Source: Bryobacteraceae bacterium
GTDB lineage: Bacteria; Acidobacteriota; Terriglobia; Bryobacterales; Bryobacteraceae
Assembly: GCA_025928545.1 (NCBI GenBank)
Contig: JAICJH010000018.1
Coordinates: 1-64,000 of the forward strand
DNA length: 64,000 nucleotides
Reading direction: 5' to 3'
Below the pieces are notes generated by a model that saw nothing but the letters and a program-made list of their open reading frames with translations, did no database searches and was not told the DNA's origin. The position numbers were made by a program, and so were the translations under genes. This document shows positions 1 to 8,276 of the stretch, one piece after another. Numbering within the stretch: the stretch's first letter is position 1; every line of letters begins with the position of its first letter.

Positions 1-2
1 CG

Positions 3-926
3 CATGAAGGACTTCTATCGCTGGCGGTGAGATTTGATAAGCCCGAGATACTCGCTCTGCTGCTCGGTCTCGGATTCGATCCCGACGAGCGTCGGCGTCT
101 GGATCTGGACCCACCTGAGGATACGTGGGGGCAGCCGCTCCGGAACTGCGCGGAATATGGCAGGCTCCAGATGGCGGAAATGCTCGTAGCGTGCGACGCT
201 GATCCGAATGCCCACATCTACGCCAGCGGAACGCCTCTGTTCGTCGCATTCGGCAAGAAGGACCACGCGCTCATTGAACTTTTCGAGAAGCACGGGGGAT
301 ACCTGGATGCCGAGATGGTGGGCTGGCTCGGACTAGCTGAAAAAGCGCAACAGATGCTCGACGACGAAGCCGCCGGCAGGCTTCGGAAGGAGGCAATTCC
401 GCCGTCGGCCGAGGGATGTCCCGTTGCAGAGTTGTTGCTCATTGGAGGTGTGAATCATACCGGAATTCTGAAGCTCGCGCTCCCACGAGTTCAGCGCGCA
501 CGCGACGATCCCTGGTGGGCAAAAAAGCTGGACGAAGGTTGCGGCCGCGGCGACATCGGCTGTCTCCGTCTCCTCCTGGAGCACTGTGATGTAGCGGCGT
601 GTGCGCCCACGATATTGCAGGAAATAGCAGGCGGCGAGTGGCCAGAGTCGCAGGGCTTCCGGCCGGAAAAAGAGCGCGCCATCAAGGCCACCATGCTCCT
701 CGATGCCGGAGCGCGCCTGGACACGCGCGACGAATGGTCCAGGAGCACTCCGCTGGCGCACGCATGCCGGGAAGGCAGAATCGAGCTGGTACGCCTCTTT
801 CTGGCGCGCGGAGCCGATCCGGTGGAGGCGGATGCCGAACCATGGGCCACACCCCGTGCGTGGGCGCAAAAGATGAAACACGACGACGTGCTCAGGATTT
901 TGTCGGACCACTCGCCGAATTCATGA
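3..926 (+). CDS. Ankyrin-repeat protein, 3' part (5' end outside window)
   Basis: The frame is already open at base 3, reading HEGLLSLAVRFDKPEILALL, a typical ankyrin helix pair, so the GTG at 27 is probably internal and the gene begins upstream. Several ankyrin units are visible: one ending in LLLGLGFDPD, one around NCAEYGRLQMAEMLVACDAD, a degenerate middle section, and a clear C-terminal one (TPLAHACREGRIELVRLFLA followed by RGADP). Ankyrin repeats bind other proteins; no catalytic domain is visible in this part, so the specific role cannot be given. No signal peptide can be assessed because the N-terminus is missing. The gene ends at TGA 924-926 and converges with the minus-strand TPR gene 47 bases further on. 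Confidence 0.8.
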   Translation, partial: HEGLLSLAVRFDKPEILALLLGLGFDPDERRRLDLDPPEDTWGQPLRNCAEYGRLQMAEMLVACDADPNAHIYASGTPLFVAFGKKDHALIELFEKHGGYLDAEMVGWLGLAEKAQQMLDDEAAGRLRKEAIPPSAEGCPVAELLLIGGVNHTGILKLALPRVQRARDDPWWAKKLDEGCGRGDIGCLRLLLEHCDVAACAPTILQEIAGGEWPESQGFRPEKERAIKATMLLDAGARLDTRDEWSRSTPLAHACREGRIELVRLFLARGADPVEADAEPWATPRAWAQKMKHDDVLRILSDHSPNS

Positions 927-973
927 GAAGGGCGAATACTCGCTCCGCATCCGGTTCTCAAGTAGCGCCGGTC

Positions 974-2026
974 CTACTTTGAGGCTTTCTCGATCTTGTC
1001 CGCTTCCTTCGTATGCAGAGCGGCGTTGGCCGGGTCGCCCTTCAGAAGGTAGAGTTCGGCCAGACGCCGGTGGATGGCGGCGCGGCGCGGATCGAAATCG
1101 AGTGCGCGGGTATACGCATCTATCGCCTGAGAGTACATCTTCTTAGCCGCGTACGCGACGCCGCGCTCCACTGCGAGATCCGCCTGCAGACCCTGGTAAT
1201 ACTCCGAGACGGCGAATTCCGTGCCTTGCGGGATTGCCGAGCGCAGCGCCTCCAGCGCTTTGTCACTCAAATGCCGGGCGTTATAAACCCGCGCCAGGTT
1301 CAGGTATGCGTCGGGCCGCGAGGGGTTCAGTGCGATTGCCTTCCTGCACAGATCCTCCGCTTCGGCAAACTGCTTCTTCCCTATATAAAGAGCCGCGAGC
1401 GCATTGTACATCTCAGCCGTTACGTAGGGCGTGTGGATGACTTTTTCGAACTCATCTATCGCAGGCTGATCCTGTTTCAGGTCTATATATGCGAGGGCCA
1501 GGAAATAATGCGCCGGTATCATCGTGGGGTCGGCTGCGAGGGCCTTGCGGTTCAACTCCAAAGAGGCGCCAGGATCTCCGAGTTTACGACGTACCTCGCC
1601 CAGAAGCGAAAGAAGAGTGGGCAAGCCGGGGCTTTGCTTCAGCCCGAGTTCGAGTTGCTCCTGGGCTTTTTCGCTCAGCCCCTGGTCGAGATAAAGCCGG
1701 GCCAGATAGAAGCGCGCCCACACCAGCTCCGGATCGATGTCGAGCGTCTGCTGCAATTCCGCTTTGGCATCGGCGGTCATGGCGCTCGACCCCTTGGCGA
1801 TATACGCCAGCGCCAGGAGCATGTGCGCAGGGGCTGAGCGCGGATTTGCCGCCAAGACGGCCTTGCACTCGCGAATTGTCTGGTCGGATTTCCCCTGTTG
1901 CAGGAGTTGCGCGGCGGCGCCTAACCGCAGGCCTTCCGCGTCGGAGCCTGGAGTCTGCGCCAGAATGCCGGAGGCCATGCCGGAAGCGAGGAGGACAACA
2001 GCAAACCGGAGCCGCGGCACGGTCAC
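974..2026 (-). CDS. Secreted TPR-repeat protein
   Basis: About 350 residues if read from the GTG at 2026, which places a compact signal peptide (TVPRLRFAVVLLASGMASG, then ILAQ) at the N-terminus. A longer frame reaches 2137, but its first residues translate an intergenic repeat (2084-2117), so I reject it. The rest is seven or eight tetratricopeptide repeats, for example YFLARLYLDQGLSEKAQEQL and AHYFLALAYIDLKQDQPAID. TPR solenoids mediate protein-protein contacts; an extracytoplasmic scaffold role is inferred. It is the last gene of a minus-strand row made of two CRTAC1 + TPR pairs. The start codon is uncertain (a second GTG at 2020 is possible) and no strong ribosome site is seen. Confidence 0.8.
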   Translation of the reverse strand: MTVPRLRFAVVLLASGMASGILAQTPGSDAEGLRLGAAAQLLQQGKSDQTIRECKAVLAANPRSAPAHMLLALAYIAKGSSAMTADAKAELQQTLDIDPELVWARFYLARLYLDQGLSEKAQEQLELGLKQSPGLPTLLSLLGEVRRKLGDPGASLELNRKALAADPTMIPAHYFLALAYIDLKQDQPAIDEFEKVIHTPYVTAEMYNALAALYIGKKQFAEAEDLCRKAIALNPSRPDAYLNLARVYNARHLSDKALEALRSAIPQGTEFAVSEYYQGLQADLAVERGVAYAAKKMYSQAIDAYTRALDFDPRRAAIHRRLAELYLLKGDPANAALHTKEADKIEKASK

Positions 2027-2083
2027 ATTATATCCAAGTGCTTTTTCAACGCTCAGAATAATAGGTTCTGCATGAAAACCCAA

Positions 2084-2117
2084 ATAGCCGCCGATGCACG
2101 CCGATTCACGCCGATAA
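2084..2117 (-). repeat. Intergenic repeat, copy A
   Basis: Read on the minus strand this 34-base core contains the phrase ATCGGCG three times (TTATCGGCGTGAATCGGCGT, then GCATCGGCGGCTAT). The same core with four or five substitutions occurs at 16893-16926 on the plus strand, and similarity continues a few bases downstream (TTTGGGTTTT against TTTTCGGTTTTT). It lies in the leader between the CRTAC1 gene ending at 2134 and the TPR gene starting at 2026. This is a dispersed non-coding repeat; its function is unknown. Confidence 0.7.
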
Positions 2118-2133
2118 ACATCCTGCCAGGCTC

Positions 2134-3888
2134 TCAACGCTTAACATCCGCTACGGCATTGGCTTCATCCAGCGGCAAAATCTGATCGGCGCGAACGCTG
2201 TCGATCGTCTGCTTCTTACCGCTCGGCCATTCGATCTCGACATGGGCCTGGGTCGCGCTGCCCAGCCCGAAATACAAACGCGTGTCGCTGGTGCTGAGGT
2301 AACTGCCGTAGGGATTGATTTCCTGCAACTGGGTCCGCCCGCCGCTCGTCACCCGCACCTTCGCGCCGATTCCGAAACGATTGCTCTCGCGGCCGCGGGC
2401 GCTGAGCGCGATCCAATGATTGAGATTGCCTCCGTCATTGCGCAGCAGCAGCGGGCTTCCGCCGGAATCGCTCACAACGACGTCGAGATCGCCGTCGTTG
2501 TCAAAATCCGCCACCGCCACACCGCGGCCCACATGCTGAATGCGAAGCGCCGGGCCGACTTCCGCCGAGACATCGCGGAAACGGCCATTTCCAAGGTTCC
2601 GGTAAAGAAGGTCGGCCTGTCGATAAGAAAGCTGCGGATCGTACAGCGCCACGTTATCCGTGACGTGTCCGTTGGTGACATAGATGTCGGGAAGACCGTC
2701 GTTGTCGAAGTCGAACACCTTGGCGCCGAAGCCGAGCGTCTTCACGCTGATGGGTAATCCGGCCTTGCTGGTGCCGTCTTCAAACAGCAGCTTTCCGAGA
2801 TTGTGGTAGAGCGGGTTGTACTGGCCCGAAAAAGCCGTAAAGAAGATGTCCGGCAAGCCATCGCCATCGAGATCGGCGATTTCGGTGCCCATGCCTGCCA
2901 GCGCTTTGCCGTTCATGTCGAAACCTACGCCGGCGCCGTAAGTAATGTCGTCGAAAGTGCCGTTGCCTTTGTTGTGGTAGAGGAAATTGCGGACCCCGTC
3001 ATTGGCCACGAAGACATCCGGCCATCCATCGCCATCGACATCGCCGATGGCCACCCCGAGAGTCTTTCCGGCCGGATTCGCCACACCAGCTTTACGGGAG
3101 ACTTCCGTGAATGTGCCATCCCGATTGTTGTGGTACAGCAGTGCCGGCGTTCCGTCGAAGGACTTCGGATCGCAATACATGCGGTAGCCCGGCTTTTGAT
3201 ATCCGCAGTACGGCGACTTGCGCATATCGTAATCGATGTAGCGTCCCACAAACAGATCCAGGTAGCCGTCGCGATCGTAATCCAGCCAGGCGGCACTGCT
3301 GCTCCACGCGCCGCCGCCCACTGCTGCCTTAGCTGTCACGTCAGTGAAGGTGCCGTCGCCGTTGTTGCGGAAGAGCTGATTGCCGCCGTAGCCGGTGACG
3401 TAGATATCAAGGTAGCCGTCGTTATCGTAATCGCCCACAATCACGCCGGTGGCGAACATCCCATTGCCTGCGAGACCTGCTTTGGCAGTTACATCTCCGA
3501 ATTTTCCGTTGCCCAGATTGCGATAGAGCACATTGCCAGGCGAGGGCTTGCGGTTGGCCAGATCGGCGCCGTTGGCGAAAAACAGGTCGGGCAGACCGTC
3601 GTTGTCGAAATCGATCACGCCAACGCCGGAGCCGAACGTCTCGACCATGTACTTCTCGTCCGAAGCTCCGCGGTCATGGCGAAAGGTGATGCCAGATTTC
3701 GCTGCAACTTCGTTGAATTGCACCCGGGGGGCCGGGGCTGGCTGGGCTATGGGGCGCTGGGGTCTGACGGTTTGCTGGCTGTAAAGCGCGATTACAAGGA
3801 AATTGGCACCGAAGATGAGGAGAGCTTTTCGCATGAGCGGCAAGAGCCCGCGTCTGATTATATCGGTTAAAGAATGCTCGGCCGCCAT
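2134..3888 (-). CDS. CRTAC1-type VCBS/FG-GAP beta-propeller protein with UnbV/ASPIC domain
   Basis: 584 residues. After a signal-anchor-like segment (KALLIFGANFLVIALYSQQ) come many FG-GAP/VCBS repeats with calcium-loop motifs such as DFDNDGLPDLFFANG, DYDNDGYLDIYVTGYG and DLDGDGLPDIFFT, which fold as a beta-propeller. The C-terminus has the UnbV/ASPIC domain (RGRESNRFGIGAKVRVTSGG ... VEIEWPSGKKQTID). The family is extracellular or periplasmic; its activity is not established. The ATG at 3888 is preceded by GAAGG at a suitable distance; an internal ATG at 3834 would give a tighter signal peptide but has no ribosome site. It lies 18 bases after the TPR gene ending at 3907 and is probably co-transcribed with it. 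Confidence 0.9.
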   Translation of the reverse strand: MAAEHSLTDIIRRGLLPLMRKALLIFGANFLVIALYSQQTVRPQRPIAQPAPAPRVQFNEVAAKSGITFRHDRGASDEKYMVETFGSGVGVIDFDNDGLPDLFFANGADLANRKPSPGNVLYRNLGNGKFGDVTAKAGLAGNGMFATGVIVGDYDNDGYLDIYVTGYGGNQLFRNNGDGTFTDVTAKAAVGGGAWSSSAAWLDYDRDGYLDLFVGRYIDYDMRKSPYCGYQKPGYRMYCDPKSFDGTPALLYHNNRDGTFTEVSRKAGVANPAGKTLGVAIGDVDGDGWPDVFVANDGVRNFLYHNKGNGTFDDITYGAGVGFDMNGKALAGMGTEIADLDGDGLPDIFFTAFSGQYNPLYHNLGKLLFEDGTSKAGLPISVKTLGFGAKVFDFDNDGLPDIYVTNGHVTDNVALYDPQLSYRQADLLYRNLGNGRFRDVSAEVGPALRIQHVGRGVAVADFDNDGDLDVVVSDSGGSPLLLRNDGGNLNHWIALSARGRESNRFGIGAKVRVTSGGRTQLQEINPYGSYLSTSDTRLYFGLGSATQAHVEIEWPSGKKQTIDSVRADQILPLDEANAVADVKR

Positions 3889-3906
3889 AGCGCGACCTTC
3901 ACACGT

Positions 3907-4872
3907 TCAACGGCCCGCGGGAATTATCACCGGCGATTCGGAGTCAGGATGCGCATCAAGCCACGACTGTTCCCGGGAAGCTTCACTCGCCTGGCCGAGT
4001 GCGGTAAGCGATCGCGCAAGAATCCCGTGAGCTGTACGCTCATCGTTCAAATTGTTTCCCGCACTTTGCAACACGAGCTTCGCGGCCTCAGCCGCTTTAT
4101 CCGGCTGGCCTTCCCGGTCGAAGTATTTGGCGCGTTCCAGGCGGGCGGGCCCAAACCCGGGAACGCGGTCGAGAATCTCTCCTGAAATCGACTGAACCTC
4201 GGCATCCTCACCGAAGCGTCTCAGGAATTCCACGTATTGCCAGGCCGCCTCCGGGCTGTAGGTCTTCTGGCGTAGGTTGATTACGTTGGCCCGTCGAAAC
4301 GCCGCCCGGGCTTCCGCGGCATCCTCGATCCGGCCGGCACAGATCCCCAGCAAAGTATTCATCTGCAGCAGCGCATCGTCGTCGAGACCCGGCAGGAGCA
4401 CAGCTGCCTTTTCCTGCGTCACGCAGACACGCTCGCGCAAATTCCTGTGAGCCCACCGTGCGTAAGCATGCCTTGCGTCCGGATCGCGCGGCGTCAGGCG
4501 AGCCGCATGTTCCAGTAACTGCCCCGCCTCCACGCTGTCGAAGTGTGCTTCCATCAGTAATTCGCCCAGTGCCAACTCCAGGGCAGGACTGGCGGGATGC
4601 GCCGACAGCCCCTTGCGAAGAGTCTGCTCAGCATCCGCCTGGCGATGCATCTGCTCCTGGCAATCGGAAAGCGCTACATAGGGAGCGGCGGTTGGCGCGG
4701 GGGAGGAGGCCAAAGCAGACGTCAGCGTTCGAACCGCGGCAGCGCAATTACCCTCATCCGCCTGACGCGCACCAAGCTCCCAGGGCGACGGAGGCGGGGC
4801 GAAAGCCGCCAGGCACGCAGGCAAAGCCAGGAGACAGAAAAGGATTGCAAACCGGAGACCTGCCGCGCGCAC
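3907..4872 (-). CDS. Secreted TPR-repeat protein
   Basis: 321 residues starting at GTG 4872, which has a strong ribosome site (AAGGAGGG) located just after the stop of the upstream CRTAC1 gene (13-base gap), so the two are almost certainly co-transcribed and perhaps translationally coupled. The N-terminus RFAILFCLLALPACLAAFA is a signal peptide. The remainder is a degenerate TPR solenoid (ARQADEGNCAAAVRTLTSAL; AEQTLRKGLSAHPASPALEL; AAEAAKLVLQSAGNNLND). No enzymatic motif is seen. Its position between two CRTAC1 propellers suggests that it acts with them outside the cytoplasm, which is inference. Confidence 0.85.
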   Translation of the reverse strand: MRAAGLRFAILFCLLALPACLAAFAPPPSPWELGARQADEGNCAAAVRTLTSALASSPAPTAAPYVALSDCQEQMHRQADAEQTLRKGLSAHPASPALELALGELLMEAHFDSVEAGQLLEHAARLTPRDPDARHAYARWAHRNLRERVCVTQEKAAVLLPGLDDDALLQMNTLLGICAGRIEDAAEARAAFRRANVINLRQKTYSPEAAWQYVEFLRRFGEDAEVQSISGEILDRVPGFGPARLERAKYFDREGQPDKAAEAAKLVLQSAGNNLNDERTAHGILARSLTALGQASEASREQSWLDAHPDSESPVIIPAGR

Positions 4873-4885
4873 CGCTTCCCTCCTT

Positions 4886-6844
4886 TTACCTGGGTTCCGT
4901 CACCCGAAGGATCTCATTCGCGTGCAGATTTTGTGTAATCACCTGGTCGCGGCCGGAAGGCCAGTGAATCTCAACACGTGAAATCGCATTTTCGTCGCCA
5001 AGCCCGAAGTAGAGCGGGAGTGAACTTTGCGAAAGATATCCGGACTTGCCATCGTTGTACTTGAAGTACTTCGCGCCTGCCGGGGTGATCACACGTACCG
5101 AGGCGCCCAAACCGTCGCGGTTCGATGTAGTTCCGGTCAGCAGCACTTTCAGCCAATGGATCTGTCTGCGCGCCGCAAGATCGCTCACCAGAACCTGAGG
5201 TTCGGAATTGAAATCGCTGGTCACGAGATCCAGATCGCCGTCGTTGTCGAGGTCGAACAAAACGCCGGCGCGGCTCCCGAGCGGCGCCATAACGGTGACC
5301 GTGCCCTTACGGCCCGCGCAAATCTTATGCATGATCTCCTGCGGATCCGGAGGCATGGCGGAGCAATTCAGCTGGAACCAGGGCGTGTGCGTTTTCCCGC
5401 CGCGGCGCGGCTCAATTCCTAACTGGAACTCGGCGTCCAGAAACTTTTTCCCGTGATCGTTCAGGAGCAGGGAATTGGTTCCGTATCGAAAAGGGAAGTT
5501 CATCGACGACGCAATAAAGATGTCGTCCCATCCATCGGCGTTGATGTCTCCCACGCTGGGTCCCCAGGGCCAGTAATTTTCTACGCCCATGGCGTCGGAA
5601 ACTTCATCAAACGGAGCCTTTCCGGTGTTGTGATACATCGAATTGCCAAACACAAAGGTGGAGGCGGGACCCATGAGGAAGCTGTCAGGGGCGTGCGAGG
5701 GAGCCTTCTTTTGTTCAAGCTCCGGCCCCACATTTTCCGTCATGTCGGAATGCATATCGGTGACATACAAATCCAGACGGCCATCGTTATCGTAATCGAA
5801 GAACTTAACTCCCATGGCGCCCCAGGAGGTTTTCGGAAAATAAGTTTTCGTCTTTTCGACAAAACTCTTCCCGCCCTGGTTCTCGTAGTAATGATTCGCG
5901 CCCATCATATTCAGGAAATAGACATCTGGCCAGCCGTCGCCATTGACGTCCGCGATGGCCGCGTCTCCGCACCATCCCTGCGGCTTGAGACCCATTGCCG
6001 CGGTCGCATCCTGAAACTTATTGCCGCCGAGGTTGCGATAGAGGATCGGGTGCTCGAAGCGGTCCGGATACATATGTCCGGAAAATGCGTCCGGCAACCC
6101 GGTGAACTGGCCCTGAGCTCCCTTTTTCTGCGACGTGTACTGCCCCACATCGCAGACAAGAAGATCGAGTTTGCCATCGTGGTCGTAGTCGAAAAAAACG
6201 CTGCCGGAGGAATGCGCCGAATGCACAAGGCCGGCTTCGCGCGTGATATCGCGGAAGTTCCCGTGACCATCGTTCTGGAATAACAGGTTGCCGCCGCGTA
6301 CGGTGGTGACATAAAGGTCTTCATCGCCATCGTTATCGATGTCGGCAAACGAAGCCGCCACTCCAATGCGTCCGGCGAGGGCCAGCGCGGGATTATCGAT
6401 CTTGCGGAATTTGCCGCCGCCGAGATTCTTCCAGAGCTCGCTCGGCCCCGCCTGGTTCACGAAGTAGATATCGTAAAGACCGTCGCCATCCACATCCGCG
6501 ACGGCGATTCCGTTGCCGTGATCGTAATGAACCGCTTTGTAGTTCAGCCCGGAGTCGTCCACAATCCGCTGCCGGAACGTGATGCCGCTTTCCGGAAGTT
6601 TGTCTTCGAAATGAAAATCGTGAACAACGGAGTACTTCGCGGCGGCCTGCTTCTGTTCCTGGGCGCGGCGTGCCAGCGAATCGACTCCCTCGTCCTTCGC
6701 CGGGTAGCGTATTTCGGGCGATGATGTTTTGGTGGCTGAGGGCTGAAACGCGCGCACCGCGGGATACGTGAGCACAAGCAGCGCGGCGACCAATCGAACG
6801 TGGGGCTGAATTTTACGGAATGTGCGGAAGAACGGGGAGGTCAT
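4886..6844 (-). CDS. CRTAC1-type VCBS/FG-GAP beta-propeller protein with UnbV/ASPIC domain
   Basis: 652 residues. A hydrophobic N-terminal segment (VRLVAALLVLTYPAVRAF) serves as signal peptide. FG-GAP/VCBS repeats follow, with calcium-loop motifs DVDGDGLYDIYFVNQAG, DIDNDGDEDLYVTTVRGG, DYDHDGKLDLLVCDVG and DYDNDGRLDLYVTDMHSD. The C-terminus carries the UnbV/ASPIC region (NRDGLGASVRVITPAGAKYF ... VEIHWPSGRDQVI). It is a relative of the 2134-3888 product, about 70 residues longer. ATG 6844 has GGAAG seven bases upstream. It is the first gene of the minus-strand row and has a good promoter 85 bases upstream (6929-6957). Biochemical function is unknown for the family. Confidence 0.9.
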   Translation of the reverse strand: MTSPFFRTFRKIQPHVRLVAALLVLTYPAVRAFQPSATKTSSPEIRYPAKDEGVDSLARRAQEQKQAAAKYSVVHDFHFEDKLPESGITFRQRIVDDSGLNYKAVHYDHGNGIAVADVDGDGLYDIYFVNQAGPSELWKNLGGGKFRKIDNPALALAGRIGVAASFADIDNDGDEDLYVTTVRGGNLLFQNDGHGNFRDITREAGLVHSAHSSGSVFFDYDHDGKLDLLVCDVGQYTSQKKGAQGQFTGLPDAFSGHMYPDRFEHPILYRNLGGNKFQDATAAMGLKPQGWCGDAAIADVNGDGWPDVYFLNMMGANHYYENQGGKSFVEKTKTYFPKTSWGAMGVKFFDYDNDGRLDLYVTDMHSDMTENVGPELEQKKAPSHAPDSFLMGPASTFVFGNSMYHNTGKAPFDEVSDAMGVENYWPWGPSVGDINADGWDDIFIASSMNFPFRYGTNSLLLNDHGKKFLDAEFQLGIEPRRGGKTHTPWFQLNCSAMPPDPQEIMHKICAGRKGTVTVMAPLGSRAGVLFDLDNDGDLDLVTSDFNSEPQVLVSDLAARRQIHWLKVLLTGTTSNRDGLGASVRVITPAGAKYFKYNDGKSGYLSQSSLPLYFGLGDENAISRVEIHWPSGRDQVITQNLHANEILRVTEPR

Positions 6845-6928
6845 AGGTGTACTTCCACGCGCTCTTTGACGGGAATCGTTCTTAACAAAAGAATTACGAG
6901 TTTACCCATGAAACAACCGTGGAAACGG

Positions 6929-6957
6929 ATAGTAGCAAAAGCTGTCTAACATGTCAA
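6929..6957 (-). promoter_or_regulatory. Sigma-70-like promoter for the CRTAC1/TPR operon
   Basis: On the minus strand TTGACA (6957-6952) is followed by a 17-base spacer and TACTAT (6934-6929). The -35 box matches the consensus perfectly and the -10 box at five of six positions. The start codon of the 652-residue CRTAC1 gene at 6844 lies about 85 bases downstream, leaving a leader of roughly 75 bases. No other gene could use it. Confidence 0.65.
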
Positions 6958-7020
6958 ACCAGACAGGACAGTTGCCGGGACTCGCCGGCGCGCGCTGCGC
7001 AGAGTTGATTCGGGTGGTTA

Positions 7021-8043
7021 CTACCGCTTCACGTACTTCTTCAGATCCATGGGGCCGACCTCGGCTCCGTAGACATTGCCATTCCGATCTGCGGCAACAC
7101 CTTCGGCCATGCTCGTGATCCCAGTGGGAGCCGGGTCCGGAATAAACGCGGTGACTTTGCCGTCGCTTATGTTGCCGATTCGGATTCCGCGCCGAACGCC
7201 CGGATCGTGCCCGTATCCATCCTCCGGCTGCGACTCCGAGTCGGAAACATAAAGTATGTCTCGGGAGATGAAGAGTCCACTGGGCCGGCCGAATTGCTTC
7301 CACGCGGCGATGAACTTACCGTTCTGGTCGAAGATCTGAACGCGATTGTTGGAGCGATCCGCGACGAACAGACGACCGCGCGAATCGAATGCGAGTGCGT
7401 GAGGTAAGTCCAGCTCGCCCGGGCCCGAACCCTTTTTCCCGAATTGCATGAGGAATTTTCCGTCTTTACTGAACTTAACGATGCGTGAGTTATTGCATTC
7501 GCAACCATTGTGTCCGTCGGCAACAAAGATATCGCCATTTGCCGCGACAACAGCGGCGGAGGGAGCGCCGAAGGTGTCGGTCCCCTCTCCGGCGACTCCT
7601 TTCTTACCCAGAGTCATGAGCACGCGGCCATCGGGACTGAATTTGAAGACCTGCAGGCCCTTGCCATCTTTCGCCTGGTCGTCCGTCACCCAAACGTTGC
7701 CATCCTTATCGACCGACAGCCCGTGAGGCTGAACAAACAGGCCCTTGCCAAAGTGGCGCAGAAGCTTGCCGGAAGGATCGAATTCGAGAATCGGATCAAG
7801 ATCGGAACCCGCGCAGCTGTTGGCTCCGCAGCGATCATAGGCCCAGATGTTTCCATCCGGTCCAGGCGTCACACCGGCCGTTGATCCCCACTTCCTGCCA
7901 TCGGGTAAATGTGCCCAATTGGTTATCGTCTTGTATGGATTGGGTGCATCGTTGGTCGGGAGATTGTCCGCAGCCATCCCGCCCGCGACAGCAATGGCCG
8001 CGATGATGGCGATCACCCCGATTGAACCTGGTTTGAAAGGCAC
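7021..8043 (-). CDS. Secreted NHL-repeat / six-bladed beta-propeller protein
   Basis: 340 residues from GTG 8043. The start is supported by a purine-rich GGAGAAGAAG stretch just upstream. The N-terminus (GSIGVIAIIAAIAVAGGMAA) is a signal peptide. NHL-type blades follow: PHGLSVDKDGNVWVTDDQAK, GAPSAAVVAANGDIFVADGH, LPHALAFDSRGRLFVADRSN, ending GVAADRNGNVYGAEVGPMDL. The architecture resembles the peptidyl-alpha-hydroxyglycine amidating-lyase-like/NHL family common in Acidobacteria, but lyase activity cannot be claimed from sequence alone. Two cysteine pairs (DRCGANSCAGS and NGCECNN) could form disulfides in the exported protein. A short frame (8047-8154) ends three bases upstream. Confidence 0.85.
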   Translation of the reverse strand: MPFKPGSIGVIAIIAAIAVAGGMAADNLPTNDAPNPYKTITNWAHLPDGRKWGSTAGVTPGPDGNIWAYDRCGANSCAGSDLDPILEFDPSGKLLRHFGKGLFVQPHGLSVDKDGNVWVTDDQAKDGKGLQVFKFSPDGRVLMTLGKKGVAGEGTDTFGAPSAAVVAANGDIFVADGHNGCECNNSRIVKFSKDGKFLMQFGKKGSGPGELDLPHALAFDSRGRLFVADRSNNRVQIFDQNGKFIAAWKQFGRPSGLFISRDILYVSDSESQPEDGYGHDPGVRRGIRIGNISDGKVTAFIPDPAPTGITSMAEGVAADRNGNVYGAEVGPMDLKKYVKR

Positions 8044-8046
8044 GAT

Positions 8047-8154
8047 CTACTTCTTCTCCTTCGCCGCGCGCGCAGCTTTCAACGCAGCCAACTTCTTGTT
8101 GAGGTAGTCCCGGTACTCTTTTTTCAGCAGCGCGGTGTTGACAATAGCGCCCAT
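8047..8154 (-). CDS. Possible small lysine-rich protein (35 aa)
   Basis: A 35-residue frame, MGAIVNTALLKKEYRDYLNK followed by KLAALKAARAAKEKK, ends only three bases before the GTG of the NHL-propeller gene, and the ribosome site of that gene lies within its last codons. The sequence is amphipathic and helix-prone with a basic tail. No ribosome site is evident before its ATG at 8154, and I recognise no family. It may be a leader peptide coupled to the propeller gene or may be chance; the close junction is the main argument for listing it. Confidence 0.3.
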   Translation of the reverse strand: MGAIVNTALLKKEYRDYLNKKLAALKAARAAKEKK

Positions 8155-8276
8155 GTTGACACTGAAATTCGATTCACATTGTACAGGATGTGAAAGAGTG
8201 AATCCATTGTGAAATCGGAATCGTGCCAGGAGCAGCTGTCGACGCAAAGATCTTTCGCCTTTGGGTGGCGCCTGGT

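Noticed and set aside
2027..2137. N-terminal extension of the TPR gene to 2137
   Set aside because: The extra residues are a translation of repeat copy A; a signal peptide begins only at GTG 2026.
2803..3870. 355-codon plus-strand frame
   Set aside because: Antisense to the CRTAC1 gene; the repeated VVVEIDHA/IVVVEE pattern is the mirror of the DFDNDG calcium loops.
5453..6283. 276-codon plus-strand frame
   Set aside because: Antisense to the second CRTAC1 gene with the same mirrored loop pattern.
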